Origin: JALORV01 sp963703945
Lineage (GTDB): Bacteria; Pseudomonadota; Gammaproteobacteria; Burkholderiales; Burkholderiaceae_F
Direction of reading: 5' to 3'
Assembly: GCA_963703945.1 (NCBI GenBank)
Contig: CAVPGM010000011.1
Span: 248,001 to 312,000, forward strand
Length of the DNA: 64,000 bases
Below are positions 37,997 through 47,744 of this stretch, piece after piece; positions within the stretch are counted from its first letter, which is position 1, and the number at the start of each line of letters is the position of its first letter. The notes beneath the pieces were generated by a model. It did no database searches. It was not told where the DNA came from and saw only the letters and a list, made by a program, of their open reading frames with translations. Made by a program: the position numbers and the translations under genes.

Positions 37997-38419
37997 TCAC
38001 GTCCAGCGGGTGGGCTCCGGCACGCTGCACGGCGGCTCGACGTCGATGGTTGCAAAGTCCGCCGGAGAAACGATCTCCAGGTATTCCATGTCCGGCGAGT
38101 AGTCGAACAGGAAGTGACGGATGCCGGGCCGCTGGTGGACGCAGTCGCCGGTCGCGACCAGTGTTTCCGTGTCTTCGTACATGAAGCGCGCCCAACCCTT
38201 CAGCATGATGACGATGTGAAACGACGCCTCATGCCGGTGCCAGCCCGTGCCCTGTTCGGGTGCGGAATGCGCCTTCACGAGCTGCACCAGAACCTTGCCG
38301 TGCGTGGCGTCGGCAACGCCTAAATCGCGATACAGGAAGAAGTCGCGCAGGCCGTCTCCGCGCCAAGGCGTGTCCGACGGCTTCACGTGGGAGAACAACG
38401 TACCGGTCTTGTCCAGCAT
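37997..38419 (-). CDS. Cupin-domain protein
   Basis: A 140-residue single-domain cupin. The first cupin motif GTGWHRHEASFHIVIMLKGWARF carries the metal-binding His residues and Glu; the second motif GDCVHQRPGIRHFLFDYSPDMEYLEI follows. GGAGG precedes ATG 38419. It is convergent with the GST gene. Cupins of this type bind a metal and may be dioxygenases, isomerases or ligand sensors; no neighbour narrows this down. Confidence 0.85.
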   Translation of the reverse strand: MLDKTGTLFSHVKPSDTPWRGDGLRDFFLYRDLGVADATHGKVLVQLVKAHSAPEQGTGWHRHEASFHIVIMLKGWARFMYEDTETLVATGDCVHQRPGIRHFLFDYSPDMEYLEIVSPADFATIDVEPPCSVPEPTRWT

Positions 38420-38500
38420 GGAACCTCCGATCCTGTTCGCCGTGACGCGCTGCAGCAAGCATGAAATGTTCCATGAACACGCTCGATATGATCCCGGCGC

Positions 38501-39268
38501 ATGGCATCGCTCATTTCGGACGCGCAGGCTTCACCTCCGCTCGACGTGCTGAGTGCACGCATCGCCAGGCAGGGGTTCGCCTTCGTTCCTGCCGATGAGA
38601 TGCGTCAGTTGCTCGCTCCGTCCGACGGTCTACCCGACTGGAATGAATTCGCGGCGAGCTGGGACGATCTTCAACTCGACACCTATCTGCCCGACGGCCA
38701 CCGCTATCGCCGGCGGCGCCACGCCACCTTGTCGGCGAAGGCCGGTAGCGAGACGTGCCGGCTCGAGCCGCACCGTCCGCACTATCAAAGCCGCGACTAC
38801 AACCCGCTGGTCGGCGGCATCGAGCGCTGGTTCGAGCCGATCCGGCGCGAGATCGTTGCTGGACCGACGATGCGCCATGTGCTTGCGTTTTGCTGTCGCT
38901 TGTTCGGCGCCCTGCGCCCACAAGCGGACTGGCACATCGAGTGCCATCAGTTTCGGATCGAGGCGCGGCTCGATGCACCCGGACGTCCGACTCCCGAGGG
39001 CGTGCATCGCGACGGCGTTGACTACGTGCTGGTGCTGCTGATCCGACGCAGCAATATAGAGAGCGGAACCACGACGGTGCACGATCTCGGCGGCGTGACG
39101 CTCGGCAGCTTCACCCTGACCGCACCGTTCGACGCAGCGCTGGTCGACGATGCACGAGTCAAGCACGGAGTGACTCCAGTCACCGCCATCGAGCCGAGTC
39201 GTCCTGCATTTCGTGACGTGCTCGTGGTCACGTTCCGAGCACAGCCGCCGCAGCGAAATGTCAGGTAG
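38501..39268 (+). CDS. 2-oxoglutarate/Fe(II)-dependent dioxygenase (2OG-Fe_Oxy_2 family)
   Basis: A 255-residue oxygenase of the family that includes amino-acid hydroxylases such as IDO/BsmA. The HxD motif is EGVHRDGVD (His169, Asp171) and the distal His is probably His222 in VKHGVTPV; Arg234 or Arg238 would hold the oxoglutarate. The domain otherwise matches, with HYQSRDYNPLVGGIERWFEPI in the first half. It lies 81 bp from the cupin gene in divergent orientation. The substrate is likely a free amino acid but cannot be fixed from sequence. Confidence 0.82.
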   Translation: MASLISDAQASPPLDVLSARIARQGFAFVPADEMRQLLAPSDGLPDWNEFAASWDDLQLDTYLPDGHRYRRRRHATLSAKAGSETCRLEPHRPHYQSRDYNPLVGGIERWFEPIRREIVAGPTMRHVLAFCCRLFGALRPQADWHIECHQFRIEARLDAPGRPTPEGVHRDGVDYVLVLLIRRSNIESGTTTVHDLGGVTLGSFTLTAPFDAALVDDARVKHGVTPVTAIEPSRPAFRDVLVVTFRAQPPQRNVR

Positions 39269-39325
39269 GTTGGAGCGCTCTTCCACTTCAACGCCGAATT
39301 CCACAGTCCTTTCAGTTCGGCACTC

Positions 39326-40318
39326 TTAATTCGCAGGCAGCAGCACCGCAGCCCCGTCGAAGGCCCCGGCGCGCAAGGCATCGAGCGCATCGTTGGCAGC
39401 CTCGAGCGGAAACGCCGTCGCGTGCGTCCGGATCGGGTGCTGCGCGGCCAGCGCAAGAAAGGCTTCGCCGTCCGCGCGCGTCAGGTTGGCTACCGAGCGC
39501 ACGACGCGCTCGCCCCACAGCAATGAATACGGGAAGGCGGGAATGTCGCTCATGTGAATCCCTGCGCAAACGACAACGCCGCCCTTGCGTACCGCGCGCA
39601 GCGCCAGCGGCACTAGCGCTCCGACCGGAGCGAACAGCAGGGCTGCATCGAGTTGCTCTGGTGCGGGCGTCGTCGAATCACCGACCCAGGCGGCCCCGAG
39701 GTCCAGCGCGAACTGCTGCGAGCGAACATCACCGGGGCGCGTAAACGCATAAACCTTGCGCTCCTGCGCGATCGCCGCCTGCGCGACGATATGCGCCGCC
39801 GCGCCGAATCCGTACAGACCGATCCGGTCACCGGTACGACTGTCAGCCATTGAATACGCGCGATAGCCGATCAAGCCCGCGCACAGCAGCGGGGCAGCAT
39901 GCAGATCGTCATAGCGCTCGGGAAGGGCAAGGCAGTACCTCTCATCAGCCACCGCATACTCGGCATAGCCGCCATCACGGTGATATCCGGTGAAGACGGC
40001 CTGGTCGCAGAGATTCTCGCGGGCGCCTGCACAGTATCGGCATACGCCGCAGCTTCCGCCGAGCCAGGGGACGCCAACCCGGGTTCCGATCGAGAAACGC
40101 TGCGCGCCAGCGCCCATGGCGGTCACGACACCGACGATCTCGTGGCCGGGAACGAGTGGGGCTCGCAACAGGGGCAGTTCGCCGTCGACGATATGCAGAT
40201 CAGTGCGGCACACGCCGCAGGCGCGCACCTTGAGCAACACTTCGTTCGCTCCCGGCGCCGGAACCGGAACCTCAGCCTGGACGAGTCTCCCAGCGCGGTG
40301 CAATTGCATTGCGAGCAT
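39326..40318 (-). CDS. Zinc-dependent alcohol dehydrogenase
   Basis: A 330-residue medium-chain dehydrogenase. The catalytic zinc site is CGVCRTDLH and PGHE; the structural zinc loop has four Cys in GSCGVCRYCAGARENLC. The dinucleotide-binding part has the unusual GLYGFGAAAHIVAQ. This matches the group of Zn-dependent ADHs close to AdhP-like, Mycobacterium AdhA-type proteins that act on aliphatic alcohols. It is a single gene. The 418 bp upstream region is described separately. Confidence 0.9.
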   Translation of the reverse strand: MLAMQLHRAGRLVQAEVPVPAPGANEVLLKVRACGVCRTDLHIVDGELPLLRAPLVPGHEIVGVVTAMGAGAQRFSIGTRVGVPWLGGSCGVCRYCAGARENLCDQAVFTGYHRDGGYAEYAVADERYCLALPERYDDLHAAPLLCAGLIGYRAYSMADSRTGDRIGLYGFGAAAHIVAQAAIAQERKVYAFTRPGDVRSQQFALDLGAAWVGDSTTPAPEQLDAALLFAPVGALVPLALRAVRKGGVVVCAGIHMSDIPAFPYSLLWGERVVRSVANLTRADGEAFLALAAQHPIRTHATAFPLEAANDALDALRAGAFDGAAVLLPAN

Positions 40319-40437
40319 GGCTTCGATCAGGATTGCGCGTTGAGCCGACGATGAAGACTCACGTTACACCGCCACTGAAATCGACCTGCCCTCTTGATGT
40401 AGATGGACAGGACCCGACCCGTTGCGGAGATTAGAGA

Positions 40438-40535
40438 TTGCCGAAAGCGGTCATGAGCGTCCGCCCGTTTGAGGACATCGGACGATTCGACTGAGGTCGA
40501 CTCTATGCGGTCGATAGCATTTGTCGAAAGCGGTC
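40438..40535 (+). repeat. Two direct copies of TTGYCGAAAGCGGTC, 83 bp apart
   Basis: TTGCCGAAAGCGGTC at 40438-40452 and TTGTCGAAAGCGGTC at 40521-40535 differ by one base. They lie in non-coding DNA upstream of scpB, the second one 7 bp before the large palindrome. They may be copies of a dispersed intergenic repeat. Confidence 0.5.
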
Positions 40536-40542
40536 GCGAAAG

Positions 40543-40570
40543 TTCGCCCGAGGGCGGGCCCTCGGGCGAA
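40543..40570. repeat. 28-bp palindrome with 13-bp perfect arms
   Basis: Arms TTCGCCCGAGGGC and GCCCTCGGGCGAA are exact reverse complements with a GG centre. No T-run follows on either strand, so it is not a typical intrinsic terminator. It could be a REP-like element or an operator; it lies about 170 bp before scpB. Confidence 0.6.
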
Positions 40571-40736
40571 TCGGCAGATCTTGAAACAGCTTCTGTTTAG
40601 AGCGAACGACAGACGCAGCATCTCGGGGTGGCTAGGCCCGCGAACCGGTACGCATCGACCGCGGCCGCGAGCACGTATGTTGCGCGGCCTCGCGGCGCCG
40701 TCCGCCTATAGTTGGTTCCATTACGAGGAGATCAAC

Positions 40737-41516
40737 ATGCCAGCGATTCTCAGCCAGGTGGAGGGGTTCGTCGGAACGATCACCCTCAATCATCCAAAGA
40801 AGCGCAATGCGCTGAGCGAGCACTTGGTCGATGGCATCATCGCGGCGCTCGAGGACTTCAAGGCCTGCAACGTGCGCGTAGTCATCCTGCGCGCGCTCGC
40901 CGGATCCAGGGTGTGGTCAGCCGGGCATAACGTCGAAGAATTGCCGGGGGCTCGGCGCGACCCCCTTGGCTGGGACGATCCACTGCGCAACCTGATTCGC
41001 CAGATCGAAAACTTTCCAGGGCCGGTGATCGCGATGATCGAGGGGACCGTGTGGGGCGGGGCCTGCGAAACCGCGTTCGCCTGCGACCTGATCGTCGCCG
41101 CGCCGGCCACCACGTTCGCCGTGACCCCGGCCAAGCTCGGCGTGCCCTACAACGTGAGCGGCATGATGACGTTCCTTAATGCGGCGAGTCTCCGGATCGT
41201 CAAGGAGCTGGCCTTCACCGCCAGGCCATTAAGTGCTGAGCGCGCGGAGCGCCTCGGCATCATCAACCATGTCGTGCCCGCTGACGCTCTGGAAGCGTTC
41301 ACCTACGACCTGGCCGAAGACATCGCGGCGTTGGCGCCCCTTTCGATCGCCGTGATGAAGGAACAGTTGCGCATCCTCGCCGGGGCTCGCCCCATGTCGC
41401 CGCAGGGGTTCGAGCGCGTCCAGGGACTGCGCCGGGTCGTCTACGACAGCGAGGACTACCAAGAGGGCATTCGCGCGTTCAAGGAGAAGCGAAAGCCGCA
41501 ATTCAAGGGCAACTGA
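40737..41516 (+). CDS. scpB: Methylmalonyl-CoA decarboxylase (enoyl-CoA hydratase superfamily)
   Basis: A 259-residue crotonase-fold enzyme that closely follows E. coli ScpB/YgfG by memory of its sequence: VFSAGH-like VWSAGHNVEELPGARRDPL, the oxyanion segment EGTVWGGACE, VTPAKLGVPYNVSG and the C-terminus YDSEDYQEGIRAFKEKRKPQFKGN. ScpB converts methylmalonyl-CoA to propionyl-CoA in the cytoplasm. Start ATG 40737 has GAGGAG 7 bases upstream; the open frame begins earlier. In E. coli it neighbours scpA (mutase) and scpC; here neither is adjacent, although the cobalamin-dependent IcmF lies 2 kb away on the other strand. Confidence 0.88.
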   Translation: MPAILSQVEGFVGTITLNHPKKRNALSEHLVDGIIAALEDFKACNVRVVILRALAGSRVWSAGHNVEELPGARRDPLGWDDPLRNLIRQIENFPGPVIAMIEGTVWGGACETAFACDLIVAAPATTFAVTPAKLGVPYNVSGMMTFLNAASLRIVKELAFTARPLSAERAERLGIINHVVPADALEAFTYDLAEDIAALAPLSIAVMKEQLRILAGARPMSPQGFERVQGLRRVVYDSEDYQEGIRAFKEKRKPQFKGN

Positions 41517-41665
41517 GCAAGTACGCAAGCGGTCGCGGGCGCGCCGCCGTGGCGCGCGAGAATCGCGGACACCGCAGGCAGCCCTCGGTTTAAAACGCGA
41601 GATTGTGTCCGCTATGAGGCTGATTGAGGGATCGACATCAACGGCAGTTCTTGGCCGCCTCAAGC

Positions 41666-42490
41666 CTATGCCTTCGATGCGGTGAGCGTAAAGAGGAACG
41701 GCACGCGCTCTGGCGCTTCCGGCAGAACGAACTTTCCAGGCTCCACCTCGATCATCGAAGGAAAGGCCCGCCAGTCCGCGAACAAGTGCTCGCGTAGGGC
41801 GGTCACGGCCAGGCCGGCATCGATGGCGCCCTGAACGATCTCGCCGATGCCATGCGACCACTCGTGCGTGGTCGCGTGGGTCAATTTGGTGCCGTCGCCA
41901 ACATAGGATGTGTTGAAACTCAGCGTCACCGGATTTGCGGTTTCGCCATAGGGGTAGCGCAAGCGGAGTTCCATATCGCTGTCCGGATCGATCACCATCG
42001 CCATCGGATGAACGTCTCGCAAGTACAGCCGGCCCCCTGGTCGCAGCAGACTCGCAGCGACCTGCATCCAGCGTTCCATCGACGGGATCCAGTTGATGGC
42101 GCCGACCGATGCGTAGACGAGGTCGTACTGTGCGTCCAGAGCGGCTGGTGCGTCGTGCACGTCCGCGAGAACGAAGCGTCCGGGGGTCACAGTCCGCTCG
42201 AAAAGCGAGCGGCAGTGCTCGATCGCTTTGGGTGAGAAGTCGAGCCCCGTAACGGACTTCGCCCCGAGGCGAGCGAGCGACAGCGTGTCCGTGCCGAGGT
42301 GACACTGGAGGTGAACCACATCGAGGCCGGCGATCGTCCCCAGCAGCGGCTGGTCATGCCGAACAGTGTCGCTGATACGCCCGGGATCTCGCAGCAGCCC
42401 ATCGACGTCATAGCCCTTGGGTCCAATGTGGATGTCGACCCGCTCCTCCCAGTTGGCCAGGTTGTCGCTGCGCCAGCGCGCCCAGGTCAT
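41666..42490 (-). CDS. SAM-dependent class I methyltransferase
   Basis: A 274-residue methyltransferase. Motif I is VVHLQCHLGTDTLSLARLG (about 57-75), then GLDFSPKAI (motif II), YDLVYASVGAINWI and LRPGGRLYLRDVHPM. This matches the SAM-binding Methyltransf_11-like group. It overlaps the upstream HIT gene by 4 bp (start ATG 42490). The substrate is unknown; a joint operon with a nucleotide-binding HIT protein gives no further clue. Confidence 0.85.
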   Translation of the reverse strand: MTWARWRSDNLANWEERVDIHIGPKGYDVDGLLRDPGRISDTVRHDQPLLGTIAGLDVVHLQCHLGTDTLSLARLGAKSVTGLDFSPKAIEHCRSLFERTVTPGRFVLADVHDAPAALDAQYDLVYASVGAINWIPSMERWMQVAASLLRPGGRLYLRDVHPMAMVIDPDSDMELRLRYPYGETANPVTLSFNTSYVGDGTKLTHATTHEWSHGIGEIVQGAIDAGLAVTALREHLFADWRAFPSMIEVEPGKFVLPEAPERVPFLFTLTASKA

Positions 42491-42924
42491 GGACTCAGCG
42501 CTCTGCGTACAGTGGCTGCGACTTCTTCCAGCGCGGAGCGGGGTGGCAACTTCGTGTAGTCCGGCCCGTAACGAAGGCCGAAGCCATCGCCGGCGAAGCG
42601 AGGGAACACGTGCAAATGGGCATGAAAGACTTCCTGGCCCGCGGCTTCTCCGTCTGCCAGGAAGAAATTGATCCCTTCGCACTTCAGCTCGGTTCGGCGA
42701 AGCGCGGCGGCGAGTTGCTGGCCGACTTCGAACATGCGCCCGCCAGTCGCTGGATCTAGATCTGCCAGGTAGGCAGAGTGTTCGATCGGGACGATGAGCA
42801 GATGGCCAGGGTTGACGGGCTGGATGTCCATGAAAGCGCAGACGAGCCCATCGCGGAAGATGATGCTCCCCGGCGCGCGGCCCGCGACGATGTCGCAAAG
42901 AATGCAGGATGTCGAAGCGGCCAT
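42487..42924 (-). CDS. HIT-family hydrolase/nucleotidyl-binding protein
   Basis: A 145-residue histidine-triad protein: CILCDIVAG at the N-terminus, PVNPGHLLIVPIEHSAYL, and the triad HAHLHVFPRF at about 101-110 (His-x-His-x-His). HIT proteins hydrolyse nucleoside phosphoramidates or diadenosine polyphosphates in the cytoplasm. CILC at the N-terminus may bind zinc. It overlaps the methyltransferase gene (ATGA). Confidence 0.9.
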   Translation of the reverse strand: MAASTSCILCDIVAGRAPGSIIFRDGLVCAFMDIQPVNPGHLLIVPIEHSAYLADLDPATGGRMFEVGQQLAAALRRTELKCEGINFFLADGEAAGQEVFHAHLHVFPRFAGDGFGLRYGPDYTKLPPRSALEEVAATVRRALSP

Positions 42925-43105
42925 GGCACTGCGAGCGGGCTGCGGAATGGCAGCTTAGCGGCAGCACGCTACGACCGCTATCGGACGAACTTCCCACTCA
43001 GCCGAAATGTCTGGAGTTGGCGAGAGCTGGCGCAGCGCGTGCGCAGCCAGCTCGCCGGGGCTTTGGGCCTGGACACCGCGCCGACGGTCGGCCACTGAGC
43101 CGGGT

Positions 43106-43606
43106 TCAGCGGCAGTTGACCGGCAGCCAGCCCTTGGGGAGGTCGGTCTTGTTGGCCGCCGTCACGGTCATCTTCTCGGGCGCTGCCGCAAAGCCGCAGA
43201 CCCAGGCCACGGGCACGATGGGAGCATCTTCGACCACCGCAGGGCGCAGGCTCAAGGTCATGCCGCGCAGCGCGCCATTGGCTTGGTTGCCAAACACCAC
43301 GTGGATGGCACCGGCTTCGACTGTCAGCGACTTGACGTAGTTGCTGACCACCTTGTCGGAGGCGGGCAAGCCCGCCGCGGCGTTGTCGTCGGGAAAAGCT
43401 TTGGTGGTGGCCCAGGCGGCGGCGATGGGCCCTTTGGCGATTTCGGTCAGCCGCATTGCCTCAATGACTTGCTCGCGGATGTACTTGTCGCGATAGCTTG
43501 GAACAGCCATCAACGCCAAGATGGCGATGATCGCCACAACCACCATCAGCTCGATCAGACTGAAGCCACGCGGTGACGGTGTCGAGTTTCTTCGGGGCTT
43601 GTTCAC
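43106..43606 (-). CDS. Type IV pilin-like protein
   Basis: A 166-residue prepilin. The class III signal is a short basic leader followed by PRG|FSLIELMVVVAIIAILALMAVPSY, with cleavage after Gly and the conserved Phe1 and Glu5. A soluble head follows, with a terminal Cys pair (WVCGF and NCR) that would close the D-loop. The start is most likely GTG 43606, because no in-frame ATG gives a proper leader. It is a PilA/PilE-type major or minor pilin. No assembly genes are present here. It is 14 bp behind icmF on the same strand. Confidence 0.85.
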   Translation of the reverse strand: MNKPRRNSTPSPRGFSLIELMVVVAIIAILALMAVPSYRDKYIREQVIEAMRLTEIAKGPIAAAWATTKAFPDDNAAAGLPASDKVVSNYVKSLTVEAGAIHVVFGNQANGALRGMTLSLRPAVVEDAPIVPVAWVCGFAAAPEKMTVTAANKTDLPKGWLPVNCR

Positions 43607-43620
43607 ATGAGCAAGGAGAC

Positions 43621-46600
43621 CTACATGCTCCTCCGGTACTGCCCGCCCACCTCGAACAACGCGTTCGTGATCTGACCTAGCGAGCACACGCGCACCGCGT
43701 CGATCAGCACCTCGAACACGTTGCCGTTATCGATCACTGCGCGCTGCAGCCGGTGCAGCATCGCCGGCGCCTGCTTCGCATGGCGCTTCTGGAAATCCTG
43801 CAGGCGCTTCAGCTGGCTCTGCTTCTCTTCCTCGGTCGAGCGCGCGAGCTCGATGTGATCGGGCACGGTCTCGCCGTGCGGGTTGCGGAAGGTGTTGACG
43901 CCGATGATCGGATACTCGCCGGTGTGCTTCAGGTGCTCGTAGTGCAGTGACTCTTCCTGGATCTTGCCGCGCTGGTAGCCGAGTTCCATCGCACCGAGCA
44001 CGCCGCCGCGCTCGCTGATCGACTCGAACTCCTTCAGCACCGCTTCCTCGACCAGCTCGGTCAGTTCGTCGATGATGAATGCGCCCTGGTTGGGGTTCTC
44101 GTTCTTCGCGAGGCCCCATTCGCGGTTGATGATCATCTGGATCGCCATCGCGCGACGCACGCTTTCCTCGGTCGGCGTCGTGATCGCTTCGTCGAACGCG
44201 TTGGTGTGCAAGCTGTTCGCAGTTGTCGTAGATCGCGATCAGCGCCTGCAGCGTGGTGCGGATGTCGTTGAACTGGATTTCCTGCGCGTGCAGCGAGCGG
44301 CCACTGGTCTGGCAGTGGTACTTCAGCTTCTGCGAGCGCTCGTTGGCGCCGTACTTGTCGCGCATCGCCACCGCCCAGATGCGCCGCGCGACACGGCCCA
44401 TCACCGTGTACTCCGGGTCCATGCCGTTGCTGAAGAAGAAGCTCAGGTTCGGCGCGAAGTCGTCGATGTGCATGCCGCGCGCCAGATAGGCTTCGACGAA
44501 CGTGAAGCCGTTGCGAGAGCGTGAACGCGAGCTGGCTGATCGGGTTCGCGCCGGCCTCGGCGATGTGATAGCCGCTGATCGATACCGAGTAGAAGTTGCG
44601 CACGTTGTGGTGGACGAAGTACTGCTGGATGTCGCCCATCACCTTCAGCGAGAACTCGGTCGAGAAGATGCAGGTGTTCTGGCCCTGGTCTTCCTTCAGG
44701 ATGTCGGCCTGCACCGTGCCGCGCACGTTGTCCAGCACCCACTGCGCGGATCTTCGCCGCCTCATCGTCGGTCGGCTCGCGGCCGTTGTCGGCGCGGAAC
44801 TTGTCGAGGTTCTGGTCGATCGCGGTGTTCATGAACATCGCGAGGATCGTCGGCGCCGGGCCGTTGATCGTCATCGACACCGAGGTGTTCGGCGCGGTCA
44901 GGTCGAATCCCGAGTACAGCACCTTCATGTCGTCGAGCGTGGCGATGCTCACGCCGGAGTTGCCGACCTTGCCGTAGATGTCGGGCCGCACGGCCGGGTC
45001 GTTGCCGTACAGCGTGACGCTGTCGAACGCGGTGGACAGCCGCTTGGCCGGCATGCCCTCGGAGAGCAGCTTGAAGCGTGTGTTGGTGCGGAACGGGTCG
45101 CCTTCGCCGGCGAACATGCGTGTCGGGTCCTCGTTCTCGCGCTTGAACGCGAACACGCCGGCGGTGTACGGGAAGCTGCCGGGCACGTTTTCCAGCAGCA
45201 GCCAGCGCAGCAGCTCGCCGTGATCCTCGTAATGCGGCAGCGCGACCTTGCGGATCTTGCTGCCGGAAAGCGATGTGCTGGTCAGCTTGGTGCGGAGCTC
45301 GCGGTCGCGGATCTTGACCACGTATTCGTCGCCCGCATAGGCCTTTTGCATCTGCGGCCACATCTCGAGCAGCTTCTTGCTGCGGGTATCGAGCTTGGCG
45401 TCGCGGTCGGCGGCGAGCTTGCCGAGGTCGGCGTTCTCAACCTTGCATTCTGTTGCCAGCATGCGGCCGGCTTCGGCCAGTTGCTGCCGCTGGCGCGCGA
45501 TGCGCGACTGCTCAAGCGAATGCTTCTTGTAGCCGCGCACGGTCTCGGAGATCTCCGCCAGGTAGCGCGTGCGCTGCGGCGGCACGATCGGTACCTGGTG
45601 AGTGGAGTGGCGAGTCGCCACCTTCGGCAGCACGCCCGCGCCTGCCTTCAAGCCCAGCTCCTTCAGCCTCGGCAGCAAGCGCCTGGTAGAGCGCGGTGAC
45701 GCCGTCGTCGTTGAAGCGCGCGGCCTGCGTGCCGAACACCATCATCTCGTCGGGCTTCTTCGCGAAATCGCCCTTGTTGCGCTGGACCTGCTTGCTGACG
45801 TCGCGCAGCGCGTCGGCCGCGCCCTTGCGGTCGTACTTGTTGATCGCGACGAAGTCGGCGAAGTCGAGCATGTCGATCTTCTCGAGCTGGCTCGCGGCGC
45901 CGTACTCCGGCGTCATCACGTACAGCGTCGCATCGACGTGCGGCACGATCGCGGCGTCGCCCTGGCCGATGCCCGAGGTCTCGACCAGCACGAGGTCGAA
46001 GCCCGCGACCTTGCAGGCCGCGATCGCGTCTGGCAGCGCCTGCGAGATCTCCTTGCCTGCCTCGCGCGTGGCGAGAGAGCGCATGTAGACGCGCTGGCCC
46101 GTTGCCTGCCACGGCGCCGATCGCGTTCATGCGGATGCGGTCGCCGAGCAACGCGCCGCCGCTCTTGCGGCGCGACGGGTCGATCGAGATCACCGCGATC
46201 GCGAGCTTGTCGCCCTGGTCGAGCCGGAGGCGGCGGATCAGCTCGTCGGTCAGGCTCGACTTGCCGGCGCCGCCGGTGCCGGTGATGCCGAGTGTCGGCA
46301 CCTTGGCGGTGTCGGCCGCCTTGTGCATTGCCTGACGGAAGCCCGCGTCGGCACTTCCGAGTTCCAGCGCGGTGATCGCCTGTGCCAGCGCGCGCCAGCG
46401 CCGCGTCAGGTCCTTGTCCTGCAGCGCGTGCCAGCGTGGTCGGCGCTGCTTGCCGAAGATCGGTGTCGCACTCGGCGACCATCAGCCCGATCATTCCCTG
46501 CAGGCCCATCTTCTGGCCGTCTTCGGGCGAGAAGATGCGCGCGACGCCGTAGTCGTGCAGTTCCCTGATCTCGGCCGGCACGATGACTCCGCCGCCACCG

Positions 46601-46914
46601 CCGTAGACGCGGATGTTCGAGCCGCCGCGCTCGCGCAGCAGGTCGATCATGTACTTGAAGAACTCGACGTGCCCGCCCTGGTAGCTCGACACCGCGAGAC
46701 CCTGCACGTCTTCCTGCAGCGCCGCGGTGACGATGTCCTCGACCGAGCGGTTGTGGCCCAGGTGGATCACTTCCGCACCCATGCTCTGCAGGATGCGCCG
46801 CATGATGTTGATGCTGGCGTCATGGCCGTCGAACAGGGCCGCCGCCGTGACGAAGCGCACCTTGTGCGTCGGGCGATAGCTGGCGAGCTTCCTGATTTCG
46901 GACAGATCGGTCAT
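43621..46914 (-). CDS. icmF: Fused isobutyryl-CoA mutase IcmF, six frameshifts
   Basis: A cobalamin-dependent mutase interconverting isobutyryl-CoA and n-butyryl-CoA, with its G-protein chaperone in the same chain. Order: B12-binding domain (DGHDASINIMRR, lower-ligand His31), a MeaI-like GTPase (GTGGAGKSS near 215, ISIDPSRRKSGGALLGDRIRMN, INKYDRKG) and the mutase large domain (TVQADILKEDQGQNTCIF, NGMDPEYTVMGRVARRIWAV). Six single-base insertions near 46457, 46099, 45677, 44748, 44511 and 44219 split it over several frames; removing them gives 1095 residues, the expected IcmF size. The start is ATG 46914. The fusion itself distinguishes IcmF from methylmalonyl-CoA mutase. Confidence 0.9.
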
Positions 46915-47002
46915 GCGCGCTCCTCGCCGGCGCCGGCGGCCGCTGGAAGTCGAATCATCCCCGCCTGCCGATGCCGCAGGCAATCCGGGAAGAGGGGTTA
47001 CG

Positions 47003-47689
47003 CTAGCTGCCGTTGACGTTAACGTCAACCTCGAACCGTTGGGCGCGGGCGCGCCGGGTTCGGATCTTGCTGGGAGGTGCGGCACACAGCCCCGCAAGGA
47101 ACAGATCGACCAGCTGGGGTGCGGCGGTCTTCAGATCGAAGCTTTCTGGAGCCTGCACCCAGTCACGCATCAGGCCGCCGATGAATGCGTAGAGCAGAAG
47201 GCTCGCCGTCCGCGTATCGGTATCGCGCGGCAACTGGCCCTGCGCGACCGCCTTGTCCAGCAGGCCGCCGCACAGGCCAAGGCAGTGCTCACGCTCCTCC
47301 AAATGGTGCCTCTCGACGGACGCCAGCTCGTCCGTGTACTCGCAGCGCAGGAATACGACTTCGAAGATGCTGCGCACCCGCGGCGATGACGTCAGGTGCA
47401 GGAGCGCGCTCAGGGCACGCTCACGCAGCGCGCCAAGCGGATCGGCGTCTGACCCATCGGCGGGATCGAAGGCGGCGTCCATCGGCATTTCGGCGCGCGC
47501 CACCATGGCTTCGAACAGTTCGGCCTTACTGTCGAAGTGGTGATAGACCGCGCCGCGGGTTACGCCGGCTGCGTCCGCCACTTCGGCAAGGGTTGCGTGA
47601 CCAACCCCGCGTTTGAGAAATACCTGCTCGGCCGCGTCGAGCAGCTGCTCGCGTGTCGCCAATGCTTCTTCTCTAGTCCGCCTTGCCAT
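47003..47689 (-). CDS. acrR: AcrR-like TetR repressor of the adjacent RND pump
   Basis: A 228-residue TetR-family regulator, divergent from acrAB. The helix-turn-helix ATLAEVADAAGVTRGAVYHHFDSKAELFEAMV is very close to AcrR, and the ligand domain shares landmarks such as CEYTDELA and APESFDLKTAAPQLVDLFL with the E. coli protein. It would bind the ACATACA palindrome in the shared region and be released by pump substrates. It is followed after 88 bp by icmF, which might be read from the same transcript. Confidence 0.88.
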   Translation of the reverse strand: MARRTREEALATREQLLDAAEQVFLKRGVGHATLAEVADAAGVTRGAVYHHFDSKAELFEAMVARAEMPMDAAFDPADGSDADPLGALRERALSALLHLTSSPRVRSIFEVVFLRCEYTDELASVERHHLEEREHCLGLCGGLLDKAVAQGQLPRDTDTRTASLLLYAFIGGLMRDWVQAPESFDLKTAAPQLVDLFLAGLCAAPPSKIRTRRARAQRFEVDVNVNGS

Positions 47690-47744
47690 CGCTTCCCCAA
47701 TAAAAAGCGCCGCTGAAACACAGCTGAAACATCAACCGTCACAA

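Larger units (their letters stand above)
40319..40736. other. Intergenic region with repeats and a strong palindrome
   Basis: A 418-bp region without a credible gene, between the divergent ADH and scpB genes. It contains TTGYCGAAAGCGGTC twice (40438-40452 and 40521-40535, one mismatch), a 28-bp palindrome (listed separately), and the scpB ribosome site GAGGAG just before 40737. The base composition and look are those of a repeat-rich spacer rather than of decayed coding DNA. Confidence 0.5.

Noticed and set aside
42925..43105. Possible small gene between the HIT and pilin genes
   Set aside because: The frames present have no Shine-Dalgarno, no family resemblance and shadow-like composition.
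43621..46914. Treating icmF as a pseudogene or as several genes
   Set aside because: All six breaks are single extra bases that restore conserved motifs when removed, and the same one-sided error is seen in eleven other genes.
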